A DNA stretch of 59,079 nt. It comes from Muribaculaceae bacterium Isolate-036 (Harlan) (GTDB lineage: Bacteria; Bacteroidota; Bacteroidia; Bacteroidales; Muribaculaceae). The notes beneath the pieces are model-generated. The model was not told where the DNA came from, made no database searches, and saw only the letters and a list, made by a program, of their open reading frames with translations. Position numbers and translations under genes: made by a program. The stretch lies in NCBI GenBank assembly GCA_003833075.1, contig RIAY01000018.1, positions 1-59,079 on the forward strand. Direction: 5' to 3'. This document shows positions 27,236-36,929 of this stretch, piece after piece. How positions within the stretch are numbered: position 1 is the stretch's first letter; each line of letters opens with the position of its first letter.

Positions 27236-30082
27236 ATGAAAAAAGCAATACTTGTATTGACACTTCTGCTTCTGATTTCCACGCTGTCCGAGGCTGCGGT
27301 TGTCAGAGGAAAAGTAGTGGATTCGGATTCCATGCCTCTGCAAGGCGTGACATCCCAGATAATAGCTTATCCTGATTCCGTCAGGAAGGGTTATATGATA
27401 ACTACGGCTCAGGGAAATTTCTCTTTCAAAGGTATAACGCCGGGTAACTATGTCATAAACCTCACGATGGTAGGCATGGACGATATCCGTAAAATAATAG
27501 AAGTTCGCGACACCACCACTGTTCTTGACCTCGGAACCCTGAAGATGACGGAGACATCGGTCACTCTCGATGATGCTGTGGTTACAGCGGTAAAGGCGGC
27601 GGTTGTCGCCAAGCAGGATACCATTGAATTCAATGCGGGTTCGTTCAAGACACAGGCAAACTCTTCTGTGGAGGATCTTCTGAAAAAACTGCCCGGTGTA
27701 GAGGTCGATTCCGAGGGGACTATCACTTCCGGAGGCAAGACTGTCACAAAAATACTTGTTGACGGCAAGGAGTTCTTTGGCGATGACACAAAGATGGCAA
27801 CCAAGAATCTTCCGTCGGATCTTGTGGATAAAGTGCAGGTTGTAGACAGGAAAAGCGACCTTGCAAGAATCACCGGGGTTGATGACGGCGAGGAAGAGAC
27901 TATAATCAATCTTACGGTAAAGAAGAATATGAAAAACGGTTGGTTCGGCTCAGTAGAAGGCGGTTACGGAACCGACAAAAGATATGAAGGCAAATTCAAT
28001 GTCTCCACGTTTACTGACAATAACCAGATATCATTAGTGGGGGGTGCCAACAATACTAATAATCTCGGGTTTATGGATTCAGGAAGAGGACGGTTCTCAA
28101 GTTTCGGATCATCAGGGGGCATCACCTCGTCGCAGCAGCTCGGACTGAATTTCAATCTCGGCAAGAGTGACAAATTCCGTGTAGGGGGAAATATCTTCTA
28201 CACGCATACCGACCGTAATTCAGAGTCCCAGACAAATACGGAATATACCCAGCCCGGAGTCAATGAATTCAAAAGCAGTTCAAGCTCTACAAGAGATAAA
28301 GGGCATAATCTTCGTGCAAATTTCCGGATAGAATGGAAAATAGACCCGAACAATACGCTCGATTTCAGACCTCAGTTCAGTTTTAACAGCCGTAATACGC
28401 AGTCAGGAGGTGAAAGTTTCATGCGTAACGGAGGGTTTGACGGAGATCTTGTCAACAGCAATATCACCCGTCAGTTCAACCATGGCACCAGTTATAACGC
28501 ATCCGGTCAATTGATCTTCAATCACAATTTCCCTTCGCGTCCCGGCCGTTCGTTCAGTCTCCAGGCAAATTATGAGTTCTCGGATACCAAGCAGCACTCC
28601 ACGAGCTGGAGCGACATTGAATATTATCTGACCTCAGGTTCGGAAGATGATACGGACAAACTCTATCGTTTTCTTGATAATCACCAGTGGAACAATTCAG
28701 TAGGTGCGCGTCTCACATGGACCGAACCTCTCGGAGATGTGAAGAGGGGAAACTTTCTGCAGGTCGCATATCGTCTCCAGTACCGTTTCAACAATGCCAA
28801 CAAAGACACATACAATATTCCGACTCCTGACGAGACAATCGGCTTTATGCCGGAGGATTTCTCCACATTGCCCGGTTCCGCCATATTTGATACAGACCTT
28901 TCCAACCGGTTCCGGAACAAATTCGGCACACAGGAACTTCAGCTCGGATATAAGAAAGTCAACAGCAAATATAACCTTGAGGCTGGCATGGTGTTCTCTC
29001 CATCGAGCAGCGCAAGCGAAGACATGCTTAACCCGGCGCGCAACATACCCGCGCAGTGGGTGTGGAATGTAGCTCCTTTTGCGCGGTTCCGTTACCGTTT
29101 CAGCAAGACGAAATCGATACGTGCCGACTATCGTGCCCGCACTTCGGCACCGTCTCTGACACAGTTGCAGCCTGTGGCAGATGAATCAGACCCCTTGCAT
29201 ATAACGCGGGGTAATCCGGATCTCAAGCCTACATTCACGCAGTCTGTAAATGTTCATTTCAATAATTACAATCAGGAGAGCCAAAGGGCGCTCATGGCGA
29301 TGATGCGTCTGCAATATTCACAGAATGTGATAGTCAACAAGACCGTGTCGGATCCTGAGACAGGCAAAAGAGAAACCACTTATACCAACGCCAACGGGAA
29401 TTTTTCAGGTTTCGGTATGTTCATGATAAACCAGCCCTTCCGCAACCGCAAATGGCGTTTCTCCGCACGTGCGTCTGCAAACTATTCTTCGATGGCGGGT
29501 TATATAAACGGAGATTTCAACCGTTCCGGCAACCTCAGGCTGTCGCCCAACGCAGGTCTGACATTCACCTGCGATGTTTTCCAGATGTCGGCAAATCCCA
29601 CATATTCATTCCAGATGGTTACCAATTCTCTCCCCGCTCAGGAGAATATGTATACGCATGCATACGGTTTTCACAGTGACGCCGCCCTGTATCTGCCTTT
29701 CGGACTACAGGTCAACACGGATCTTGATTTTGACAAGACAAGCGGTTATTCCAACGGCTTCAATTCAACATCGTGGCTCTGGAACGCCCAGATATCATAC
29801 AGCGTGCTACGCGACAAAAGTCTGACGTTCAGTGTAAGGGCTTATGACCTTTTGGGGCAGAAGAAGAATATCTCGCGTTCTGTGAGCGCGAACGGCACAA
29901 TTACCGACAGCCGTTACAACGACCTTACGCGCTATGTGATGTTTGGCATATCCTATACCTTCAACACCCTTAAAAACAAGAAACGTCCGGAAATGGATAA
30001 CTTTGACGGAAGACCCGGACCTCCTCCCGGCGGGCGGCAAGGAGGGCGTGGCGGAATGCACCGCATGGGACCGCCGAGATAA
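27236..30082 (+). CDS. TonB-receptor-like outer-membrane barrel with carboxypeptidase-regulatory domain (OMP_b-brl_3)
   Basis: About 948 residues from MKKAILVLTLLLLISTLSEA at 27236; the frame is open 27 residues further upstream, without a signal. The order is: signal peptide, a CarboxypepD_reg-like domain (VVRGKVVDSDSMPLQGV), a plug-like segment (SVEDLLKKLPGVEVDSEGTI, VTKILVDGKEFFGDD), then a long barrel. The C-terminus ends in a low-complexity Gly/Arg/Pro tail (GRPGPPPGGRQGGRGG) beyond the last strand, which could reach the periplasm. This family is common in Bacteroidetes, but substrates are mostly unknown. The stop is one base from the convergent relA stop. Confidence 0.88.
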   Translation: MKKAILVLTLLLLISTLSEAAVVRGKVVDSDSMPLQGVTSQIIAYPDSVRKGYMITTAQGNFSFKGITPGNYVINLTMVGMDDIRKIIEVRDTTTVLDLGTLKMTETSVTLDDAVVTAVKAAVVAKQDTIEFNAGSFKTQANSSVEDLLKKLPGVEVDSEGTITSGGKTVTKILVDGKEFFGDDTKMATKNLPSDLVDKVQVVDRKSDLARITGVDDGEEETIINLTVKKNMKNGWFGSVEGGYGTDKRYEGKFNVSTFTDNNQISLVGGANNTNNLGFMDSGRGRFSSFGSSGGITSSQQLGLNFNLGKSDKFRVGGNIFYTHTDRNSESQTNTEYTQPGVNEFKSSSSSTRDKGHNLRANFRIEWKIDPNNTLDFRPQFSFNSRNTQSGGESFMRNGGFDGDLVNSNITRQFNHGTSYNASGQLIFNHNFPSRPGRSFSLQANYEFSDTKQHSTSWSDIEYYLTSGSEDDTDKLYRFLDNHQWNNSVGARLTWTEPLGDVKRGNFLQVAYRLQYRFNNANKDTYNIPTPDETIGFMPEDFSTLPGSAIFDTDLSNRFRNKFGTQELQLGYKKVNSKYNLEAGMVFSPSSSASEDMLNPARNIPAQWVWNVAPFARFRYRFSKTKSIRADYRARTSAPSLTQLQPVADESDPLHITRGNPDLKPTFTQSVNVHFNNYNQESQRALMAMMRLQYSQNVIVNKTVSDPETGKRETTYTNANGNFSGFGMFMINQPFRNRKWRFSARASANYSSMAGYINGDFNRSGNLRLSPNAGLTFTCDVFQMSANPTYSFQMVTNSLPAQENMYTHAYGFHSDAALYLPFGLQVNTDLDFDKTSGYSNGFNSTSWLWNAQISYSVLRDKSLTFSVRAYDLLGQKKNISRSVSANGTITDSRYNDLTRYVMFGISYTFNTLKNKKRPEMDNFDGRPGPPPGGRQGGRGGMHRMGPPR

Positions 30083-30083
30083 C

Positions 30084-32288
30084 CTATATTCTGACAACAT
30101 CCTTGACACCTTTGACGGTCTTGATCTTTTTGATCAGGACCGTCAACTGTCTGTTGTCGGTTACACCGATCACAAGATACCCCTGAAAGATGCCGTCGTG
30201 AGAATCGATGGATATGTTGCGCAGCATGGTGTTGGGCTCCTTGGAAATGATTGAAGTTATGTTCGCAACGATTCCTATGTCATCGTTGCCGATCACACGC
30301 AGAGAGGCAGGGAGCATTTCTCCGCTTTTCCCGCTCCAGTTCGCCCGGATTATGCGATAAGGATAACGCTCCTGGATATGGCTGGCGTTGGGGCAGTCGT
30401 TTTTATGTATTTTTACCGATCCGTCGGATGAAATGAACCCGAACACATCGTCACCATAAATCGGATTGCAGCATCTTGCAAATTTATAATTCAGACCGTT
30501 GATGTTTTTTTCTCCGATCACAAGCACATCATTCCTGGGCGTATCCTCTTTCGGAGTGATCAGCTGGAATTCTTCGGCAGACACATGTTCCGTCTCTATC
30601 TGGCGCGTTGTGAAATCGATATATGTGTTAAGGAAACGTCCCGCGTCTATTTTATTCTCTCCCATATCGGCAAAGAATTCGATGGCAGACTTATATCCCC
30701 GCTTCTTTATCATTCTCATCAGCTCTGCCTCTTCAATCTCTATCTTGCGGTTTTTCGCACGTCTTGACAGAGCTTCCTTACCTATGTCGGCAAGACGCTG
30801 TTTCTCCTCGTTGAGACTCTGTTTTATTTTATTGCGGGCTTTTGATGATGTTACAATGTTCAGCCATTCGTGGCGCGGCGTCTGGTTGGCGGATGTAAGG
30901 ATTTCAACCGTGTCTCCGTTCTGCACTTTGTAGTTCAGTTTTTTGTGCGCCCCGTTCACAACAGCTCCGGTGCAGTGGGCTCCGACGTTTGTGTGTATGT
31001 GGAAAGCGAAGTCAAGCACAGTCGCTCCGGCTGACATTCTGAAAAGATCACCCTTGGGAGTGAATGCGAAAACTTCCTGTCCGAAAGCATCAGCCTTTAT
31101 GTTTTTCATGAGCTGCATCGGTCCCGCTTCTGCAGTCTCAAGGATATCGCGTATATTGTTCATCCATTTGTCGGAGCTGTCGCCCTTCCCGCCTTTATAA
31201 CGCCAGTGTGCGGCAAGACCTTTTTCCGCCACGAGGTCCATTCTTTCCGTGCGGAACTGCACCTCGACCCATTTCTGTCCCGGACCCATGACTGTGGCAT
31301 GAAGACTTTCATACCCGTTGCTTTTCGGCAGAGTTATCCAGTCTTTCATTCTGGCAGGATTCGCCGTATACATATCGGCAAGAATGGAATACGCCAGCCA
31401 GCAATCCTGCTTTTCCCGTTCTCGCGGAGTGTCGATAATCACACGTATTGCAAAAAGATCGTAGATTCCCGGGAGATCGACCTTCTGCTTTTTCATCTTG
31501 TTCCAGATCGATGATATGGATTTGGTGCGTCCTTTGATCGTGAAAGTAAGTCCTGCATCTTCCAGTCGAGCCTTGACAGGGGCTATGAACTCACTGATAT
31601 ACTGGTCTCGAGAGCGTTTCGTCTCGTTCAGTTTCCTGGCGATCTGTGTGTAGATATCCCGGTTTGTATATTTGAGAGAAAGATCTTCAAGTTCACCCTT
31701 TATTTTGTAAAGACCGAGCCTGTGTGCAAGCTGGGCGTAAAGACAGTTTGCCTCGAACGCCACATTGCGCACCCAGTCCTCATCGGGATGATGATTTATG
31801 GAACGCATCAGCATCAGGTTTTCCACAATCATGATGATGATGACCCTGATGTCATGAGCCAGCGCAAGCATAAGCCCCCTGAAATTTTCCTGGTTATGAG
31901 CCGAATTGCGGTTGCTGAATTTAGAGACACTTGCAATTCCCTCAAGCAACCCTGCAATGTCCTCGCCCCATTCTTTTCTTATAGAATCGATTGGCAGTAA
32001 TCCTTCGTGATAGAGCGGATAAAGTAGTATTGCGATTATGATGTTGTGATCCGGATCGACCATGTCTGCAAAAGCGCAAGCAGTTTTAAGCGCAATGATT
32101 GCAAGAGGTATTCCTCTTGACGAGTGGGCTCTGCTGCTACGTAGCATGCCGTCGCGCAAGACAGCGGTGAAACGCGACAGTTCGTCTTCCGCCATATGCG
32201 GCAGAATGCGGGTATTGATTTCAGTTGCAAGCATAGCCACCTCCCGGAGTTCAGGGAGGCTCAGTTTTTCTACCTGTATCTTCTCCAT
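30084..32288 (-). CDS. relA: RelA/SpoT-family (p)ppGpp synthetase with degenerate HD domain
   Basis: 734 residues from MEKIQVEKL at 32288; an 11-residue longer start is disfavoured because a TAATTTTG -7-like element overlaps it. The N-terminal HD region has lost the HD dyad (AIILLYPLYHEG instead of AALLHDxxED), so hydrolysis is unlikely. The synthetase domain is well kept: GRTKSISSIWNKMKKQK, then YDLFAIRVI, then GYESLHATVMGP with VEVQFRT. TGS (VFAFTPKGDLFRM), a zinc-finger/helical part (FARCCNPIYGDDVFGF) and a C-terminal ACT domain follow. It should make (p)ppGpp at stalled ribosomes. Confidence 0.94.
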   Translation of the reverse strand: MEKIQVEKLSLPELREVAMLATEINTRILPHMAEDELSRFTAVLRDGMLRSSRAHSSRGIPLAIIALKTACAFADMVDPDHNIIIAILLYPLYHEGLLPIDSIRKEWGEDIAGLLEGIASVSKFSNRNSAHNQENFRGLMLALAHDIRVIIIMIVENLMLMRSINHHPDEDWVRNVAFEANCLYAQLAHRLGLYKIKGELEDLSLKYTNRDIYTQIARKLNETKRSRDQYISEFIAPVKARLEDAGLTFTIKGRTKSISSIWNKMKKQKVDLPGIYDLFAIRVIIDTPREREKQDCWLAYSILADMYTANPARMKDWITLPKSNGYESLHATVMGPGQKWVEVQFRTERMDLVAEKGLAAHWRYKGGKGDSSDKWMNNIRDILETAEAGPMQLMKNIKADAFGQEVFAFTPKGDLFRMSAGATVLDFAFHIHTNVGAHCTGAVVNGAHKKLNYKVQNGDTVEILTSANQTPRHEWLNIVTSSKARNKIKQSLNEEKQRLADIGKEALSRRAKNRKIEIEEAELMRMIKKRGYKSAIEFFADMGENKIDAGRFLNTYIDFTTRQIETEHVSAEEFQLITPKEDTPRNDVLVIGEKNINGLNYKFARCCNPIYGDDVFGFISSDGSVKIHKNDCPNASHIQERYPYRIIRANWSGKSGEMLPASLRVIGNDDIGIVANITSIISKEPNTMLRNISIDSHDGIFQGYLVIGVTDNRQLTVLIKKIKTVKGVKDVVRI

Positions 32289-32320
32289 AGTCAAGAAGCT
32301 TTTAAGAAACATGTCATCCA

Positions 32321-32328
32321 CAAAATTA
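32321..32328 (-). promoter_or_regulatory. Candidate -7 element for relA
   Basis: TAATTTTG on the minus strand, 33 bp before the chosen relA start. No -33 box at normal spacing. Confidence 0.4.
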
Positions 32329-32340
32329 CAAAAAAATTAT

Positions 32341-32348
32341 TAAATTTG
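32341..32348 (+). promoter_or_regulatory. Candidate -7 element for rfbC
   Basis: TAAATTTG on the plus strand, 20 bp before the rfbC start. It sits 12 bp from the opposing relA element. No clear -33 box. Confidence 0.4.
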
Positions 32349-32367
32349 CATTTCAAACGAAAATAAG

Positions 32368-32919
32368 ATGGAAATTATAAAACCTGAAATAGAGGGATTG
32401 CTGATATTGCGTCCCAGAATCTTTACGGATGCCCGCGGATATTTCTTTGAAAGTTACAGCAAAAAATGTTTTGACGAGGCTGTCGGATATCCGGTTGAAT
32501 TCGTTCAGGACAATCAGTCAAAATCAAGCTATGGTGTTGTTAGGGGTCTTCATTTCCAACGTCCTCCGTTCGCACAGGCTAAACTCGTTAGATGTATAAA
32601 GGGAAAAGTGCTTGATGTGGCTGTCGACCTGCGCCGGGATTCACCTACATTCGGTCAGCATGTAGCTGTTGAGCTTTCAGAAGAGAACAATGTGCAGTTC
32701 TTTATTCCGCGAGGTTTCGCGCATGGGTTCTCAGTGCTCAGCGAGGAGGCTGTATTCCAATACAAATGCGATAATTATTATGCTCCTCATGCCGACGGAG
32801 GAATCTCACTGAATGACGAGACACTTGGCATCGACTGGAAAATAGCACCTGCTGATATGATTCTGTCAGAAAAGGATTCCGCTCATCCCATGTTGAGTGA
32901 GATAATATCACCATTCTGA
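32368..32919 (+). CDS. rfbC: dTDP-4-dehydrorhamnose 3,5-epimerase
   Basis: 183 residues, the usual RmlC length. The cupin core has SSYGVVRGLHFQRPP with catalytic H62, KxVRCIKGKVLDVAVDLRRDSPTFG, IPRGFAHGFSVLS, and Y132 in FQYKCDNYYAP. It epimerises dTDP-4-keto-6-deoxyglucose at C3 and C5 on the way to dTDP-L-rhamnose for surface glycans. It is followed 38 bp later by rfbB; rfbA is 3 kb away on the other strand and rfbD is not in the window. Confidence 0.96.
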   Translation: MEIIKPEIEGLLILRPRIFTDARGYFFESYSKKCFDEAVGYPVEFVQDNQSKSSYGVVRGLHFQRPPFAQAKLVRCIKGKVLDVAVDLRRDSPTFGQHVAVELSEENNVQFFIPRGFAHGFSVLSEEAVFQYKCDNYYAPHADGGISLNDETLGIDWKIAPADMILSEKDSAHPMLSEIISPF

Positions 32920-32957
32920 TTGTTATAATATTAGACATATATAAAAACAAGATAAAA

Positions 32958-34088
32958 ATGAAGAGCATTCTTATTACCGGCGGCGCCGGGTTCATCGGTT
33001 CGCACGTAGTGCGTCTTTTCGTGAACAAATATCCTGATTATAAGATTGTGAACCTTGACAAACTCACATATGCGGGGAATCTCGCCAATCTCAAGGATAT
33101 CGAGGACAAACCGAATTATAAATTCATAAAGGGGGATATCTCAGATCTGGAAGAGATGAGGAGGATAATCCGTGACAACGGAATCACCGGTATCATCCAC
33201 CTTGCGGCGGAGAGCCATGTGGACAGGTCGATAAAAGATCCGTTCACTTTCGCACGTACCAATGTGATGGGTACGCTCGCACTTCTCCAGGCTGCAAAAG
33301 AATATTGGGAATCCTTGCCGGAAAGATATGAAGGAAAGCTTTTTTATCATATCTCGACGGATGAGGTATATGGTGCTCTGGAACTCACAAATCCGGAAGG
33401 CATCGAATCGCCGTTCAGCACAACAGCCTCTTCCGAGCATCATCATGCCTACGGCACAGATTTCTTCCTGGAGACGACAAAGTATAATCCACATTCTCCA
33501 TATTCGGCGTCAAAGGCTTCGAGCGACCATTTCGTTCGTGCGTATCACGACACATACGGGATGCCGACACTTGTTACCAACTGTTCCAACAATTACGGTC
33601 CGTATCAGTTCCCCGAAAAGCTTATTCCTCTTTTCATAAATAATATACGCCACCGCAAGCCATTGCCGGTGTATGGAAAAGGGGAGAACGTGCGCGACTG
33701 GCTGTTTGTCGAGGATCACGCACGAGCCATCGATCTTATATATCACAAAGGGAAAGTGGCTGAGACATATAACATCGGAGGTTTCAACGAATGGAAGAAT
33801 ATAGACATAATAAAGGTTGTGATAAAGACTGTAGATCGTCTTCTCGGCAACCCGGAAGGATATAGCGACGAGCTGATAACTTATGTCACTGACCGTCTGG
33901 GTCACGACATGCGTTATGCTATCGATTCCCGCAAGCTTCAGAAAGAACTTGGGTGGGAACCATCCCTGCAGTTTGAAGAGGGCATCGAGAAAACAGTAAA
34001 ATGGTATCTCGATAACCAGGAGTGGATGGATAATATCACTTCAGGCGATTATGAGAGATATTATGAGGATATGTACAGCAAACGCTGA
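32958..34088 (+). CDS. rfbB: dTDP-glucose 4,6-dehydratase
   Basis: A 376-residue extended SDR enzyme. GGAGFIGS at residues 8-15 binds NAD. The catalytic T134-D135-E136 triplet is in HISTDEVYG, and Y182/K186 in YSASKASSDHFVRAYHDTYG. It converts dTDP-glucose to dTDP-4-keto-6-deoxyglucose, the substrate of RfbC. An insertion after the TDE motif (SEHHHAYGTDFFLETT) makes it slightly longer than the E. coli enzyme, as is usual in Bacteroidetes homologues. Confidence 0.96.
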   Translation: MKSILITGGAGFIGSHVVRLFVNKYPDYKIVNLDKLTYAGNLANLKDIEDKPNYKFIKGDISDLEEMRRIIRDNGITGIIHLAAESHVDRSIKDPFTFARTNVMGTLALLQAAKEYWESLPERYEGKLFYHISTDEVYGALELTNPEGIESPFSTTASSEHHHAYGTDFFLETTKYNPHSPYSASKASSDHFVRAYHDTYGMPTLVTNCSNNYGPYQFPEKLIPLFINNIRHRKPLPVYGKGENVRDWLFVEDHARAIDLIYHKGKVAETYNIGGFNEWKNIDIIKVVIKTVDRLLGNPEGYSDELITYVTDRLGHDMRYAIDSRKLQKELGWEPSLQFEEGIEKTVKWYLDNQEWMDNITSGDYERYYEDMYSKR

Positions 34089-34265
34089 TTGTCAGTGTGC
34101 GTAATGCCACGTTATTGCAGATAATCGAGGATGTGTCATAATAGCCCGTCTGGGTCGTTGGCTGAATGATTCGGCTTCGGTCATTGACGAAAGTCAACTC
34201 CCTTCAGCCTCACATTCAGCCGCCTACCATCCGGACCATTCTGACAGCATCCTCGCCATCCGGCT
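34089..34265. other. Intergenic DNA without a gene, with one weak inverted repeat
   Basis: No gene is seen. GGCTGAATG (34160-34168) and its complement CATTCAGCC (34213-34221) could fold into a stem with a 44-base loop. Confidence 0.4.
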
Positions 34266-34271
34266 AAAATA

Positions 34272-34313
34272 AAGGCGGTGTGTCAAATTTTATCAATTTT
34301 GACACACCGCCTT
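34272..34313. terminator. Convergent terminator between rfbB and xylulokinase
   Basis: AAGGCGGTGTGTCAAA (34272-34287) pairs with the complementary arm ending at 34313; the stem is at least 16 bp with AT-rich flanks. Confidence 0.8.
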
Positions 34314-34327
34314 AGGTCTGTCTGTAG

Positions 34328-35821
34328 TCAGCAGTTTATCAGCTGCGAGTCAAGACGGTTTTTCCAAAGCATGTATGCATCGAGAGTCGCGCTGAAGTCT
34401 TTGGGATCCGGCTGTATCTCGCTTATAAGTTTCAATGCCGCGAATGCTTCGCGGTTGTCAGCATATATTCCCGCTCCGATTCCGGCGGCACGTGCGGCGC
34501 CGGCGGCGCCATCGGTGTCGAAAAGTTTTATAGAGGCACTCGTAATATTAGCCAGAGTGTCGCGAAATACACTGCTGAGAAACATGTTGGCATTGCCTGC
34601 ATGTATAGTCTCGACGTTCAGCCCCATCTCTTTCATAATCTCGATCCCATACATGAAAGAGAAGACTATCCCTTCCTGAGCAGCGCGAACAAGGTGTCTG
34701 CTGTCGTGGCGGTTAAAGTCGACTCCCATTGTGGTGCAACCTATCTGTCTGTTGCGCAACACTCTTTCGGCACCATTGCCGAAGGGCAATATCGAGACTC
34801 CTTCAGAGCCAATAGGTATTGTGGCGGCAAGGTCGTTCATCGAAGCGTATCCGGTGCCTTCGGGCATTATGTTTCTTCGGAGCCAAGCGTTCAGGATTCC
34901 GGTGCCGTTGATACATGTCATCACACCGATACGCGGAGCATCGGCAGAATGGTTAACATGGGCGAAATTGTTGACCCGCGACTGCGGATCATACGCGATG
35001 TTGCCGTTGATTCCGTACACAACACCTGACGTGCCTGCGGTAGACGCTATTTGTCCTGGGTCAAAGACGTTCAGAGATACGGCATTGTTAGGCTGGTCTC
35101 CCGCACGGTATGTGACAGGAGTGCCCTGAGCGAGACCCAGTTCTGTGGCAGCATCTGCCGAGAGTCTGCCTTGTTCGGAGAAACAAGGGCGCACTTCCGG
35201 CAGGATGTCCGGGTTGTAGCCGAAATAATCCATCAGGAAGCCAGCCGTTGTGTTTTCCTCGAAATCCCAAAGCATATACTCCGAAAGTCCGGACGGAGTG
35301 GTGCATATCTCGCCGGTCATGAGCATCGCAATGTAGTCGGCTGGAAGCATGACTTTATATATCCTGCCGAATATTTCGGGTTCCATTTCTTTTACCCACG
35401 CGAGTTTGGTTGCTGTAAAATTGCCGGGAAGATTAAGGAGGCGGGACAGGCAAATTTTCTCACCGAGATCTATTGCAGCTTTCTCTCCATATCCCACACC
35501 TCGCGAATCGCACCAGATTATGGCATCGCGGAGCACGTTTCTCTCTTTGTCGATGCATACAAGTCCGTGCATCTGATATGATAATCCAATCGCCTTTATG
35601 TCGGCGGGAGATATGCCGGCTTTGGAAATAATGCTCCCCGTAGCTTCTTTTATATACCGCCACCAGCTGCCGGGTTCCTGTTCAGCCCAGCCGGGGCGAA
35701 GTGATTTAACCGGTGCTTCGGAATCCGGAGCGGATGCCGAAGCCACGCAAATACCTGTTTCAGAATCAATCAGAGACGCCTTTACAGATGATGTGCCTAT
35801 GTCGTATCCGAGTAAGTACAT
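34328..35821 (-). CDS. xylB: Xylulokinase (FGGY-family carbohydrate kinase)
   Basis: A 497-residue FGGY kinase. The N-terminal phosphate-binding loop is GYDIGTSSVKASLID (D7, G9, T10). GLSYQMHGLV near residue 80 matches the QMHG substrate motif of xylulokinases, and RAGDQPNNAVSL near 242 supplies the catalytic Asp. It phosphorylates D-xylulose to xylulose 5-phosphate. No xylose isomerase or transporter lies next to it. It separates rfbA from rfbCB and has no evident link with them. Confidence 0.9.
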   Translation of the reverse strand: MYLLGYDIGTSSVKASLIDSETGICVASASAPDSEAPVKSLRPGWAEQEPGSWWRYIKEATGSIISKAGISPADIKAIGLSYQMHGLVCIDKERNVLRDAIIWCDSRGVGYGEKAAIDLGEKICLSRLLNLPGNFTATKLAWVKEMEPEIFGRIYKVMLPADYIAMLMTGEICTTPSGLSEYMLWDFEENTTAGFLMDYFGYNPDILPEVRPCFSEQGRLSADAATELGLAQGTPVTYRAGDQPNNAVSLNVFDPGQIASTAGTSGVVYGINGNIAYDPQSRVNNFAHVNHSADAPRIGVMTCINGTGILNAWLRRNIMPEGTGYASMNDLAATIPIGSEGVSILPFGNGAERVLRNRQIGCTTMGVDFNRHDSRHLVRAAQEGIVFSFMYGIEIMKEMGLNVETIHAGNANMFLSSVFRDTLANITSASIKLFDTDGAAGAARAAGIGAGIYADNREAFAALKLISEIQPDPKDFSATLDAYMLWKNRLDSQLINC

Positions 35822-35862
35822 GGTAATAGGTTTTGTTGTCAGAGGCTGTTTGATTATACTTG

Positions 35863-36768
35863 TCAGTCAAGATTTGAATAACCTGTTCTGTCAATCTCCT
35901 CGACCACTTTCAACAGATAGCGTCCGTATTCGTTTTTTGCCATCGGAGCCGCAACTTCCCTCAGCCTTTCAGCCGAAATCCACCCCTGGCGATAGGCAAT
36001 TCCTTCGAGACATCCTATTTTCAATCCTTGTCTTTTTTCAAGAACCTCGACGTAGATGGAAGCCTCTGCAAGCGAGTCATGAGTGCCTGTGTCAAGCCAG
36101 GCGAATCCTCTTGGAAGAGTTTTAACCTTAAGCTTTCCAGCGTTGAGAAACTCTTGGTTTACTGTGGTTATCTCAAGCTCACCGCGCGCCGACGGTTTGA
36201 TGTTGGCGGCTATGTCGACAACCTGGTTAGGGTAGAAGTAGAGACCAACAACGGCATAGTTGCTTTTGGGACTTGCCGGTTTTTCTTCGATTGAGAGACA
36301 ATTGCCTTCTTTGTCGAATTCCGCCACACCATATCGCTCAGGGTCATCCACCCAATATCCGAACACTGTAGCCTCGCCGTTCTTGTCGGCTGTGGCAACA
36401 GCCTCTTTGAGAATGGAGGAGAATCCTGCACCATGGAATATATTGTCACCCAAAACGAGACATGCACTGTCGTCTCCGATGAAGTCCTTGCCGATGATGA
36501 AAGCCTGTGCGAGACCGTCTGGAGACGGTTGCTCCGCATATTCAAGACGCACTCCGAAATCGGAGCCGTCACCGAGCAGACGCTTGAATCCCGGAAGATC
36601 CTGAGGTGTGGATATGATGAGGATATCCCTTATTCCCGCCAACATGAGGGTGGAAATGGGGTAGTAGACCATAGGCTTGTCGTAGATGGGCAGCAATTGC
36701 TTGCTTACCCCCTTTGTAATCGGGTATAAACGAGTGCCGGACCCTCCGGCAAGAACTATTCCTTTCAT
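35863..36768 (-). CDS. rfbA: Glucose-1-phosphate thymidylyltransferase
   Basis: 301 residues from ATG at 36768; two extra codons in the frame start with TTG. The N-terminus [18 protein letters not shown] with [14 protein letters not shown] is the RmlA signature, and [13 protein letters not shown] carries the metal-binding Asp. [17 protein letters not shown] follows in the C-terminal half. It makes dTDP-glucose, the entry to dTDP-rhamnose. It is on the opposite strand from rfbC and rfbB. Confidence 0.96.
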   Translation of the reverse strand: MKGIVLAGGSGTRLYPITKGVSKQLLPIYDKPMVYYPISTLMLAGIRDILIISTPQDLPGFKRLLGDGSDFGVRLEYAEQPSPDGLAQAFIIGKDFIGDDSACLVLGDNIFHGAGFSSILKEAVATADKNGEATVFGYWVDDPERYGVAEFDKEGNCLSIEEKPASPKSNYAVVGLYFYPNQVVDIAANIKPSARGELEITTVNQEFLNAGKLKVKTLPRGFAWLDTGTHDSLAEASIYVEVLEKRQGLKIGCLEGIAYRQGWISAERLREVAAPMAKNEYGRYLLKVVEEIDRTGYSNLD

Positions 36769-36929
36769 AAGCAACTGTAAATTTTGATAAGTCTTGGAAA
36801 CAGTTAAAATTAAACAGTTTCTGAGACCAGTATGTGTTGATTATGCAAATATATAAAATATTAAGCAAGTATTCAAATTTTTAGGAAGTGCTTCATGAAA
36901 GCCCGGATAAAGGGATTTTTCCGGAAGGT

